A stretch of 25,474 bases of DNA from Silene noctiflora. Lineage: Eukaryota; Streptophyta; Magnoliopsida; Caryophyllales; Caryophyllaceae. A program made the translations under genes and the position numbers. The notes beneath the pieces were generated by a model. That model was not told where the DNA came from and searched no databases. It saw nothing but the letters and a program-made list of their open reading frames with translations. Shown piece by piece: positions 8,904-18,057 of the stretch. The DNA lies in NCBI GenBank assembly GCA_009801015.1, contig VHZZ01001120.1, positions 131,594-157,067 of the forward strand. Reading direction: 5' to 3'. Position 1 is the first letter of the stretch. Every line of letters begins with the position of its first letter.

Positions 8904-10780
8904 GATTAACGATTGATTTAAGGATATTTCAGATGTTGATTAGTGATTTCTGTGATTAGCGTTCTAACTTTTGCAATGTTGACAAATGAAAGAGTGGAAG
9001 ATCTTATAAGTCTGAGGAAAACGGTTATAGAAGAGTGGATAACTGTTTATTCCACAACTTCTCTACATTACTCATCACTTCCTCCACTTCCCCAAACATT
9101 TTTTTTAATTTTTTTTTTAAATATTAAGGTGATGTTGAGTCGAAACTCACGAAAACCCATAATGAGCCGCTCCTTTTTCACTAAAACTTATAGAGACGAT
9201 CGCTCAATAACTTCCGTACTCTTTTATTTGTATTTCGTGACCCTTTTGCTGTTTCAACCAAGTCTTTTACTGTTCACTTACGGATGAAGTTTAGTCTTAA
9301 CTACTCTTAACAATGGATAATGGAGAAAGCCTAAATTTCATCCGTAAGTAAACAACCTGGTGTCGGCCTCATGATAGCACAGATAATGCCCCTGCAAGGC
9401 TGCAACTCCAATTTTCTTTCTAACCTAGCCATGTACGCAAATAGCCGAGAGCTTCGACTGAGTGCTTACAACACCCCCAATGATATTCAGCTTAACTGGT
9501 GTCAAAAATTTCCCACGAACAACAGCAACTTGTTTCTCTCTAATTTGGCATGATCCACCAGAGCGTAATGAGTGTTGAGTGTCTTGAAATAATACCTACG
9601 CCTGAAACAATTGACATGAACAAAACGAGACTTGAAACCGAAAAGAGCAACTTGAAGCAAAGCTCAACCCAAATCAAGTTGACACGAAATGACTAATTTG
9701 AAACAAATGCCATAATGATCACGACCTGAAATGACCCCTACCTGTCTTGGAGCCACTGACCAAAAAGGATCCAACTTAACTCATACCCCAAAATGACCAG
9801 CTCAGAGCGAAATGACTACTGAGGTCTCAGAACAGCTCTAGACCTCCTGCATTTCCGGTATCCATGATGATGGAGAATCAGATACTTCAGAGTGTCCTTG
9901 AAGATGATAACATCCTATTAATTCAGTCTCATCCCCTTTGCCATACACTGTGCATCATTTTGCCTGCATACTTAAAGATCACAAACATTACCATACCAAT
10001 GTACATTCTTACTCAAAATTCACTATCGAATTTCAGTGATCACATCATATCACTTATCTGTTCTCATTTCTCGAGCGAATTTAGGCGTCTAGTAAATCAT
10101 ACTTAAACCACATTTAACTCTAAGCACGTTACAGTTCCAAACAACAAAATTTCAGAATTGTAACAACAAAAATTGATCAAATACACAGATTGCAGGTTGT
10201 GATACTTAATATGAGCCTCATTAGCAAGAGTACAAACCTGAGTTTTCCATATAAACTCGAAATAATTTTGAACATAAACATCAATTCAATCCCCAAAATA
10301 ATCCCAGAAGCAAATTTAATTAAAGTCAAGAATCCATTGACCAATACTTCAATACTTGCAACAGCAAAGCCTGACAGGTCCCTTAGTTAGTCTCCCTTAA
10401 AACGGTCTTTAACTTAAAACGACAAAAGTGCCACCATTTTATATATACGAACGTGTGTCCTAAGGGCATATGATAAGAAGTTAATTAAAGTAAAATTTAT
10501 AAGTTTATTTCGCTAAGTATAGTAAATAGTAGTTTTTACATCACTTTCTAATGCTATGTTTTTAAGAATCTTCATCTATTTAGCTTACTAGCTTATTATC
10601 GTGAGGTACACGTTCGAAAAACTATTAAACGTGATCATAATAAAATTATAACTAAAATTTTCACTTTCGAACTATAAATTATGACTGTTTTTTATCAAGA
10701 AATATTCACATTTAGCGTAAAATGATCATATTTAATCTGTCTTAATTTCAAACGAATTCGGCCATTTAAAATGAGAATCT
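8904..10780. other. Long intergenic stretch without a recognised gene
   Basis: The first few hundred bases should contain the promoter of the thaumatin-like gene, which is transcribed leftward. From about 9590 to 9830 degenerate GAAATGACC-type phrases recur (CGAAATGACTAA, CTGAAATGACCC, CAAAATGACCAG, CGAAATGACTAC), as in decayed plant repeats. Open frames in 9860-10390 show no motif, composition or splice context suggesting genes. Confidence 0.45.
9272..9353. repeat. Foldback (inverted repeat, 23-bp arms)
   Basis: Arms 9272-9294 and 9331-9353 pair at 21 of 23 positions (core ACTTACGGATGAA and its complement) around a 36-bp spacer. The compact foldback could be a very short MITE or the remnant of one. 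No target-site duplication was obvious. Confidence 0.7.
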
Positions 10781-10783
10781 GCA

Positions 10784-11151
10784 TCTCCCTTACTAGTAAG
10801 AGAATAAAAATTCTCTTAGTTTTCCCTTCAAAAAGCATATAGCAAAATAAGGTAATAAGTAAATTTTCATTCATTGCATTATTATTATCTTTTCAATGAA
10901 TATATGCTTATAATTAAACTCTAATCTTTTAATAAAATTCATAATTATGACTTTTTCCCTTACTACTAAGAGAATAATAATTCTCTTAGTTTTCCCTCGA
11001 AAATGCATCTATTTCATAAGAACATAATTGATTTTTTTTAATAAACTATTATCTTTTTCTTAAAATATATAATCTTAATATTATTGTAATTATACTCTAA
11101 TATTTTAATTAAATTCAAAATTATGATTTTTTTCATTATAATAAAATAAAA
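10784..11151 (+). repeat. Two tandem Helitron-like 5' modules (~170-195 bp each)
   Basis: Units start near 10784 and 10956. Each begins with a CCCTTACTA phrase, then a perfect hairpin: TAAGAGAAT with ATTCTCTTA (10797-10818), and CTAAGAGAAT with ATTCTCTTAG (10966-10989). Each continues TAGTTTTCCCT, and ends with a shared AT-rich phrase containing ACTCTAAT, TTTTAAT and AATTATGA. The head resembles the 5' end of the Helitron at 22231. The second unit abuts another Helitron 5' end at 11152. Confidence 0.6.
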
Positions 11152-12184
11152 TCTCTATACTATAAAAGCTAAAACATTTAGAGAGATGTGATTGACTCAG
11201 TTTAAGGGATGAAAAAACATTTTTCTTTTGTAGGGCCACCCATGTTTTAATGATCAATTTAATTATTGCTTTATTTGAAGTTTCTACAAATTAGTACAAT
11301 TGCTTGATTTCCTTCGTGAATAATACACTCACATATTTAATTATACTTTTATCGTATGATTTTAGTGNNNNNNNNNNNNNNNNNNNNNNNNNNNNNNNNN
11401 NNNNNNNNNNNNNNNNNNNNNNNNNNNNNNNNNNNNNNNNNNNNNNNNNNNNNNNNNNNNNNNNNNNNNNNNNNNNNNNNNNNNNNNNNNNNNNNNNNNN
11501 NNNNNNNNNNNNNNNNNNNNNNNNNNNNNNNNNNNNNNNNNNNNNNNNNNNNNNNNNNNNNNNNNNNNNNNNNNNNNNNNNNNNNNNNNNNNNNNNNNNN
11601 NNNNNNNNNNNNNNNNNNNNNNNNNNNNNNNNNNNNNNNNNNNNNNNNNNNNNNNNNNNNNNNNNNNNNNNNNNNNNNNNNNNNNNNNNNNNNNNNNNNN
11701 NNNNNNNNNNNNNNNNNNNNNNNNNNNNNNNNNNNNNNNNNNNNNNNNNNNNNNNNNNNNNNNNNNNNNNNNNNNNNNNNNNNNNNNNNNNNNNNNNNNN
11801 NNNNNNNNNNNNNNNNNNNNNNNNNNNNNNNNNNNNNNNNNNNNNNNNNNNNNNNNNNNNNNNNNNNNNNNNNNNNNNNNNNNNNNNNNNNNNNNNNNNN
11901 NNNNNNNNNNNNNNNNNNNNNNNNNNNNNNNNNNNNNNNNNNNNNNNNNNNNNNNNNNNNNNNNNNNNNNNNNNNNNNNNNNNNNNNNNNNNNNNNNNNN
12001 NNNNNNNNNNNNNNNNNNNNNNNNNNNNNNNNNNNNNNNNNNNNNNNNNNNNNNNNNNNNNNNNNNNNNNNNATAATGGAATGAAATATTAAATATTAAT
12101 GAAGTGAAAATTTAAAATTTTAAAATAATAAACTAAAAAAAATAAAAACTCTATATACCGCGCATTGTGCGAGATCTATACTAG
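11152..12184 (+). mobile_element. Non-autonomous Helitron containing the assembly gap
   Basis: The 5' end reads A|TCTCTATACTATAAAAG, with the host A at 11151. The 3' end has a short hairpin, CGCA-TTG-TGCG (12161-12171), followed 13 bp later by CTAG (12181-12184) and a host T at 12185. This is the Helitron pattern: insertion between A and T, 5' TC, 3' CTRR, and no terminal inverted repeats. Visible parts contain no RepHel helicase coding sequence, but 705 bases are unknown (N), so captured or coding sequence inside cannot be excluded. Confidence 0.75.
11368..12072. other. Assembly gap (705 N)
   Basis: All bases are N. The gap lies inside the Helitron, whose internal AT-rich repeats may have hindered assembly. 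The true length is not known from the sequence. Confidence 0.99.
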
Positions 12185-12196
12185 TTAAGCCATTAA

Positions 12197-12494
12197 GAGA
12201 TCGTTTGGTTCACTGCTTAGGAATGTAATGGATTGAGATGAGAAACCATAGAAGTATGAGGTTATAATTCCATACATTTCAAAACATGTTTGGTTCGTTA
12301 GAGAAATAAATATAAAGGAATGAAGTTTGAATCTACGGGAGAGGGGGTGGCTATGAGATTCCAAGGGGTTGGGGTGGAGATAGAATCCAACAGGAATGGG
12401 TAGAATCTAACTCCATTTCAAAATGACCCAACCAAACACTAGAATGGGTAGAATCCATTCCATTCCATTTCAAATTTCACAACCAAACACCCTC
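12197..12494. mobile_element. Tourist-like (PIF/Harbinger) MITE, copy 1
   Basis: The 298-bp element is flanked by TAA on both sides (12194-12196 and 12495-12497), the 3-bp target duplication of PIF/Harbinger elements. The ends read GAGATCGTTTGGTTC and, reversed, GAGGGTGTTTGGTTG. Inside there is a second GTTTGGTTCGTTAGAG on the left and a second AACCAAACAC on the right, giving duplicated inner ends, plus GGAATGG-rich sequence. It belongs to the same family as the element at 16039-16313. It has no coding capacity. Confidence 0.85.
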
Positions 12495-12509
12495 TAAGTG
12501 TATTAATAA

Positions 12510-12538
12510 AAGACCATCTCACACAATAAGACGGTCTT
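12510..12538. repeat. Short inverted repeat (GACC[AG]TCT type)
   Basis: AAGACCATCT (12510-12519) and AGACGGTCTT (12529-12538) pair at 9 of 10 positions around CACACAATA. I recall this motif as widely dispersed in Caryophyllales genomes, which is one reason for the lineage suggestion. Confidence 0.5.
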
Positions 12539-12778
12539 ATATTCGATAATTTGTGGAACAAAAATAGACGCAAACAGCTTAACATACCCAACAAAAGTGA
12601 AAAAAGTTATCAACTTCCAAAGTTTAAACAAATAAAGGAGTGATCAAATCGAAAATGAAAACAACATAGAGTGTTAACAGTAAACCCAAGGAGACGTTTC
12701 TTTTCCTTTTTTATGAGACTGTTGGTTTGGACCTAAAACTCGGGTATCCAAACCCGAAATCTTTTGGGTTATTTTTAC

Positions 12779-12906
12779 GAACCGGTTCACTAGGTAAACC
12801 CTTTGTTATTCATCCCATTGCGAACCGGATCAGCCGGTAACAAACTAAGTTTCCAATACCCACAAAACGCAGCGTTTTCCGTGAAATGAACCGGTTTACC
12901 CGGTTC
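12779..12906. promoter_or_regulatory. Cluster of GAACCGG palindromic motifs upstream of the hAT-derived gene
   Basis: GAACCGGTTC, a perfect palindrome, is at 12779-12788. GAACCGG is at 12822-12828. GAACCGG-tttac-CCGGTTC, a perfect 7-bp inverted repeat, is at 12888-12906. Between them, AAAACGC-A-GCGTTTT (12864-12878) forms another palindrome. The cluster sits just upstream of the presumed transcription start and looks like dimer-type protein binding sites. The cognate factor is unknown. Confidence 0.45.
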
Positions 12907-12925
12907 TTATCATCTTTGAGATAAC

Positions 12926-12960
12926 AAACCTAAACCTAACCCTAACCCTAACCCAAACCC
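12926..12960 (+). promoter_or_regulatory. Telomere-like CCTAA/CCCTAA run (telo-box type)
   Basis: A run of AACCTAA and AACCCTAA units lies about 60 bp upstream of the likely 5'UTR intron donor at 13020. Short telomere-like tracts (telo-boxes) are common near the transcription starts of plant housekeeping and translation genes, where they bind TRB and related factors. Here it is probably part of the promoter or leader of the hAT-derived gene. Confidence 0.6.
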
Positions 12961-13019
12961 CCACCTTTTCCTCCTTTCATCCCTTTTCTTTTCTTGTGGG
13001 TTCAATCTCAAAAGATCAA

Positions 13020-13484
13020 GTAAGTTTGTCTCCTGGTTTTGTTTCATTTATTTGATTTTTGTTTTTTGGTTAATTATAAAGTGGGTGATTTTTGTTTTTT
13101 TGGTTAATTATAAAGTGGGTTTGGTTCATCTTTTTGGTTTAGTACTTTAATTGTTGTTGCTCTTGGTTTTTTGTTCTAAAGTTTTGATCTTGTATTTCTA
13201 GTGATGAAATCCCTTTTTATAATCTATGATCTTTATTGTTTTATGGCTGTTTTATGATTTGATATTCTATGTGTTACACAAGGGTAAAACTGCGTGTATC
13301 AGACCCTCTCCCCCTACCGCACAATTTACTGAGAGCAATTGACGCACCGGGATGATGCTGCTTTTTTTTTTTTTTTTTTGTTGTTGTTGTATATTTATTA
13401 ATATAAATTGGTGCTTAATGGGTAAATTATTAATGTAGTTAGGACTGTATAAGTTAAATGTGCACATTTTGATGAATTACACAG
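13020..13484 (+). other. 5'UTR intron of the hAT-derived gene
   Basis: A GTAAGT donor at 13020 and an ACACAG acceptor at 13483-13484 bound a T-rich 465-bp intron. The acceptor is 21 bp upstream of the ATG at 13506. The intron contains a degenerate SINE 3' end. Donor choice is inferred from consensus only. Confidence 0.6.
13272..13391 (+). mobile_element. SINE 3' fragment (Au-SINE-like)
   Basis: ACAAGGGTAAAACTGCGTG, then CAGACCCTCTCCCC, a diverged GAGAGCAATTGACGCACCGGG, a T-run and a (TTG)n tail follow the order of the Au-SINE 3' body and its tail. The tRNA-like head is missing, so the copy is 5'-truncated. It lies inside the 5'UTR intron in the same orientation as the gene. Confidence 0.65.
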
Positions 13485-13505
13485 TTGATATCATTTGACT
13501 GGAAA

Positions 13506-16500
13506 ATGGCATCTGGGTTTGAGCCAGTACCTGTAAGCTCACAAAAGCATGATCCAGCTTGGAAGCATGTTCATATGTATAAGGATGGGGATAGAACTCA
13601 GCTCAAGTGTATATACTGTGCTAAAATCTTTAGGGGCGGAGGAATTCATAGGATTAAGGAGCATTTAGCGTGTCAAAAGGGTAATGCAGCTACTTGCCAT
13701 CATGTTCCACTTGATGTCAGGCAAGCAATGCAGCAAAGTTTAGATTGCGTTGTGGTCAAGAAGGGGAAGAAACAAAAGATTGGAAACGAGACTTTTCCTA
13801 GCGCAAAAAAAGGTACCATCAAATCCCCCCGCCTTAATGACGATATGGATAGATTCGGGAGAGAGGGTGGTGTCAACTCTGAGTTGCAGTTTAATTCTAA
13901 TCCCGATGCCCTTGACCGAGTTGACCCTATCTCGATGCTTATGACGAATCCAAGAGTGAGTTCGAGCACAAAATCAAAGGAGAAGAGGAAACGAGGGAGG
14001 CCTTCTAAGAATTCTTTGGTTTCTGTTAGTGCTAATAGTCATGGTTTTCCTGTAAGTGATCTAGCTCATATCGTTCCTGTGAATGGCACAAAGGCCAACC
14101 CCGAAGTGCATTTGGCAATTGGCCGATTTTTATATGATATTGGTGCTCCACTAGATGTCGTGAATTCTGTCTATTTTCAGCCTATGCTTGATGCTATTGC
14201 TTGCGAAGGAACAGGTATTGTGGGGCCCTCACATCAGGACCTTAGAGGGTGGATTTTGAAGAGTGCCGTTGATGAGGTGAAGTCAGATATGGACTATTGT
14301 TCAAGGGCATGGGCCCGCGCTGGCTGTTCTATTTTGGTGGAGGAGTTCATCCCAGGGAAGGAAACGACACTTCTGAATTTTGTGATCTATTGCTCTGAAG
14401 GCTCTATGTTCTTGAAGTCTGTAAATGCTACAAATCTTATTGATGACAGTGATTTGTTGTTTGAATTGATCAAAGAAGTCGTGGAAGAAGTTGGTGACAA
14501 AAATGTACTGCAAGTGATTACACCCAACGAAGACTGCTTTTCTGCTGTCGGGAAAAGACTGTCTGATACGTACCCTACAGTGTACTGGACTCCTTGTGCG
14601 GCTAGTTCCATAGTCTTAATGCTTGAGGACTTTGGGAAAATAGAATGGATAAATGCAGTCTTAGAGCAATGTAAGTCTATTACAAGGTTTATTTATAATC
14701 ACAGTGTTGTTCTAAATATGATGAGGAGATATACTTTCGGTATGGATTTAGTGGTGCCAGATGTAAGCCCTTACGTCACCAATTTCAAATCCGTTAAACG
14801 AATGGTCGAACTGAAACACAATTTGCAAGCCCTAGTTACTTCACAGGAATGGGTAGATTCCTATTATTCCAAAAAGGAAGGAGCATTAGCTATATTGGAT
14901 CTCATTAGCGATCATTCTTTCTGGTTGTCCTGCAACCAAGTTGTCCAATTAATATACCCACTTCTCCGAGTTTTGAGCATTGTCACGAGCGAGAAGAAAC
15001 CTGCCATGGGTTACATATATGCGGGAGTATATCGAGCCAAAGAGGCTATAAAAAGGGACTTCAGAAAGAGGGAGGAATATTTGACTTATTGGAAAATCAT
15101 TGACGATAGGTGGCAACAGCATCAGCAGCTTCCTCTTTATGCTGCAGGCTTCTACCTCAATCCTAAGTTCTTCTATTGCCTTGATGGAGATATCCCTAGT
15201 ACCGTCGTATCGGGAATGTTTGATTGTATAGAAAGATTAGTTTCAGACACCAAATTACAGGATAAAATTATTAAAGAACTTAACTCCTACAAAGTTGCTG
15301 CGGGGGATTTTGGACGGAAGATGGCAATCCGAGCTCGAGAGAGCCTTCTACCTTGTAAGTATTTACATAACATGTTAAATTTATATAATTGACCACAGTT
15401 GAAAGTTTCATTTCTTCTTTGGGATTTTGAATGTTTCATATTGGCAAAAATATTTACTTGGTTTGTCGGGTGATTCTTCTCAAATAGTCTATTTATATAG
15501 GTGAATCGTCCTAAAATTGTGGAATTAGTCTGAAGTTTATTTTTCTGAACTAAAGAATGGAAGAAACCAATTTTGAGATTCTTAATGAAGGGGCAAAATT
15601 TTGTAAGCTCGGCCTTGAATTTGAATTATGATTCACTCCAATGATATATTATGGAGCAAAAGAGACATTATTTTTATGGTTTTTGGATGTGGAGTAAATA
15701 AAAATTACTTCTTGAGACTAGACCCGACAAACTGATCGACCCAATTGAAAGGGAAGTGTATGCGATCAAAATAAGCTAAAGGTACTAAGGTAGACCTGAA
15801 ACTCGAATCCAACCTGGCTTGGATCCGAACCCAAAATGCAAGCATACGTGAAATGACCCGACCCATATGACCAGTTTATCAAGCCTACTTTATCGACACT
15901 TTTTATTCAATTTTTTATGAAGTGTTTGATGGTCTTCCCATTTTGGTTTAGGGTCAGTTGGTGAAACGTATGTTCGGCACCTTATTCCATCCGCGCAAGA
16001 GTCTCTCTCGAGCCTCTATGCTATGAAAATGAATATAAGGGGTCGTTTGGTTCAAGAAGACGGAATATAATGAATTACAAATTACGATACTATGGGGGTA
16101 TGGGGTTGTAGATCCAACATTCTTGAAGTTGTTTGGTTTGTTATAAGTATTTAGAATGGGGTAATTATTTGAATCCTAGGGGGAGGGTGGGTATCGGATT
16201 CGAAGGAATTGGGGTGGGATTAGATATGATATCTAACTCCATTCCAAACCACCCAAACCATAACAATGGAATGGATCAAATCCATTCCTTTCCAACGCCA
16301 ACCAAACAGCTGTTAATAACCATATGAACATTAGTTACTGTGAGCTGAACTCAATCTTGTTGCCTTGCGAAGTTTGTATGCATTGCACTTGAATTAGTCT
16401 TGTTTGGTTACTCATTTCTGTCTATATTCTCGTGAGATGCAGCTGAATGGTGGTCAACATATGGAGGTGGCTGCCCTAACTTGTCACGTTTGGCTGTCCG

Positions 16501-17327
16501 CATCCTGGGTCAGTCTTGCAGTTTAACACGATGTAAACGTGATCTTATCCCACTCGAGCAATTGCAAAACACTATCAACAGTCTAGAACATCAGCGACTC
16601 AGTGACCAAGTCTTCACTCAGTTTAACCTACGCCTTAGACAAATGTGAGTGTAGTAATATGAAAAGTCACTCAAATTCTCATATGAACCAGTCTCATGAT
16701 AATGATATCATGACACTGATCCATATGAGTATTACTTATTCCTTGATAAATTTTAAATAGGTTTCTGGGTATAGATCGTCTCTAAATGATTAATTGCATT
16801 TGATGATATTTTCTCATAGGTCTCAAAAGGGCAAAGAGCTTGATAATATGGACCCCCTCTCGGTGACCAATCAATCCAGTGTTGCTTCTTGGATAGCGAA
16901 GAAGGAATCATGCTTAGAAGATCCTGGAAGTTCTGACTGGGCTGCTATTGAGTCCCCCTCATTGAATCAAATGCGCTTGAAATCTTCTATTGACGAGTTT
17001 GAAGAATTGGGCGGCGGTAATACTCACACTCGGCTGTAACTTTTCCTCCCTCACCCTTGCATTATATAGTTATATGCGGACTCGAGCTTTCTATTTTCTC
17101 AAGATCATATTAAGTGCTAGTGAGATTTGTACGAGATTGATTCACATGTGACGCCAATCCAATTCCTTGTGTATTCCTCATTTAATTTTAGGACAATGAA
17201 ATGATCTCACATGTAAACTATCTGATATGAGTCTATATGTTGATGTGCAGAGTTCGACGACTATGAAATTTTTGGAGCAGTGAAGGGTGAGGAAGACACT
17301 CTTGCAGACAATATAGAGAGCCAGTAA
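13506..17327 (+). CDS. Domesticated hAT-transposase protein (BED finger, DUF659, hAT dimerisation domain)
   Basis: Exons 13506-15354, 16443-16644, 16820-17016 and 17251-17327 join in frame by GT-AG introns and give 774 residues. A BED zinc finger (C35, C38, H48, H53) follows QKHDPAWKH. An AT hook, KRGRPSK, is at 162-168. DUF659/RNase H-like sequence spans about 200-450, with conserved GWILKS, NVLQVIT and KPAMGYIYA. The hAT C-terminal dimerisation region starts at EWWSTYGGGCPNLSRLA (about 618) and extends to NLRLRQM. An acidic tail ends GEFDDYEIFGAV..NIESQ. It closely resembles Arabidopsis At3g22220/At4g15020, host genes derived from hAT transposons. The positions expected for the catalytic acidic residues read LVEEF and ITPNED instead of canonical forms, and CAAHC is CAASS. 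No transposon ends flank the gene. It is probably a nuclear DNA-binding or regulatory protein, function unknown. I chose the ATG at 13506 because the in-frame TTG at 13485 directly follows a splice acceptor. Confidence 0.9.
15355..16442 (+). other. Intron 1 of the hAT-derived gene
   Basis: The 1,088-bp intron has donor GTAAGT at 15355 and acceptor GATGCAG ending at 16442. It carries a Tourist-like MITE (16039-16313) and, around 15715-15900, degenerate GACCCGACC-type phrases like other decayed plant repeats. Retention would add 12 codons (CKYLHNMLNLYN) and a stop, removing the dimerisation domain. Confidence 0.85.
16039..16313. mobile_element. Tourist-like (PIF/Harbinger) MITE, copy 2
   Basis: The 275-bp element is flanked by TAA (16036-16038 and 16314-16316). 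The ends are GGGGTCGTTTGGTTC and, reversed, ACAGCTGTTTGGTTG. It shares with copy 1 the inner GTTTGGTTTGTTA motif, the GAATTGGGGTGGGATTAGA-like centre and the ATCTAACTCCATT segment. It is inserted in intron 1 of the hAT-derived gene. Confidence 0.85.
16678..16729. repeat. Near-perfect 24-bp hairpin in intron 2 of the hAT-derived gene
   Basis: Arms 16678-16701 and 16706-16729 pair at 21 of 24 positions around a 4-base loop. Outside the arms, AGTAATA (left) and TATTACT (right) pair again with unequal spacing. It lies wholly within the 175-bp intron 2 (16645-16819). It may be a tiny MITE remnant or a structure that affects splicing. Confidence 0.75.
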
Positions 17328-18057
17328 CCAGTAAATCAGTTTTATCACCTGTGTAAATTGAGTTTCTTGACTTGCGTCTTACAATTATAGGCAATGCTCT
17401 GCTTGGCGTCCCCTTGCCATTATGATTGAGCAAGTAGTGCGCAAGTGAAAATCTTTTACTATCCTTGTAACTTAGGAACGGGAACCGGAATTCACTGTTT
17501 AGTGCGACTGAAATTCAACTGGTTAGACATTGAGGCATTTGAATTCAATAATAGACGGGGGCTGGGGCTGTAGGCTGTAGGCTGTAGGCTGCTGCTTCCT
17601 CTTGGTTAGTTCTTAGTTTGGAAAGGCAGATTGTGTAAGTAGAGTCCCTAATGCTAGAAATGTAAATAACTTTTTTTTTTTTCTTTTTTTTCCCTAATCA
17701 CAGCCATTTTCCTTGAGAACTGATTTGATCCACCATTTCAGTGTTGATTTTGCAAAATTGTCGCAAAGTATGCAAATTTGATTCAATACATTTTTCTATC
17801 TGTTAGCAAAAAAGTGGTCATTCATCTTAGACCCCTTTTGGGTTTTTGGCAATGATAGTGATTCAAGAAACAAGTTGCAAATTCAGCGGGAACTTTACAA
17901 ATTTTGATTAAAAGAAAACCATCTAAAATTTTGATTGCACAACCAAAAAGTTAGTAATTTTACATTATAATCAAAAGCAATTAATCTCTAAACAAATTTA
18001 GATTGATGGAAAAAACTTAATCGCATAGTGGCCGAATTCCTTTTCTCGGGTCTCTGG
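17328..18057. other. Convergent 3' flanks of the hAT-derived gene and the lectin kinase
   Basis: This 730-bp spacer contains both 3'UTRs. It includes a short tandem GGCTGTA repeat (three units plus a partial, 17566-17590) and a T-run at about 17670-17692. No further gene is seen. Confidence 0.5.

Noticed and set aside
8979-8983. W-box upstream of the thaumatin-like gene
   Set aside because: The sequence is TTGACA, not the TTGAC[CT] consensus, so a WRKY site is not supported.
9864-10390. Open frames of 66-80 codons in the intergenic stretch
   Set aside because: No domain, no codon-use signal and no splice context; expected by chance in sequence of this length.
11304-12092. Long open frames spanning the N run
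   Set aside because: They consist almost entirely of unknown bases and carry no information.
13485-13505. TTG-initiated extension of the hAT-derived protein
   Set aside because: Position 13485 is the first base after a good splice acceptor. The ATG at 13506 gives the MASGFEPVPVSSQKHDPAWKH start that matches relatives.
17017-17039. Stop TAA at 17037 as the end of the hAT-derived protein
   Set aside because: A GT donor at 17017 joins in frame to 17251-17327 and restores the acidic FDDYEIFG tail. The read-through end is an alternative only if intron 3 is retained.
13506-17327. An active hAT transposon
   Set aside because: No terminal inverted repeats or 8-bp target duplication were seen around the gene, the catalytic contexts are altered, and the gene has four coding exons, a 5'UTR intron and host-type promoter motifs.
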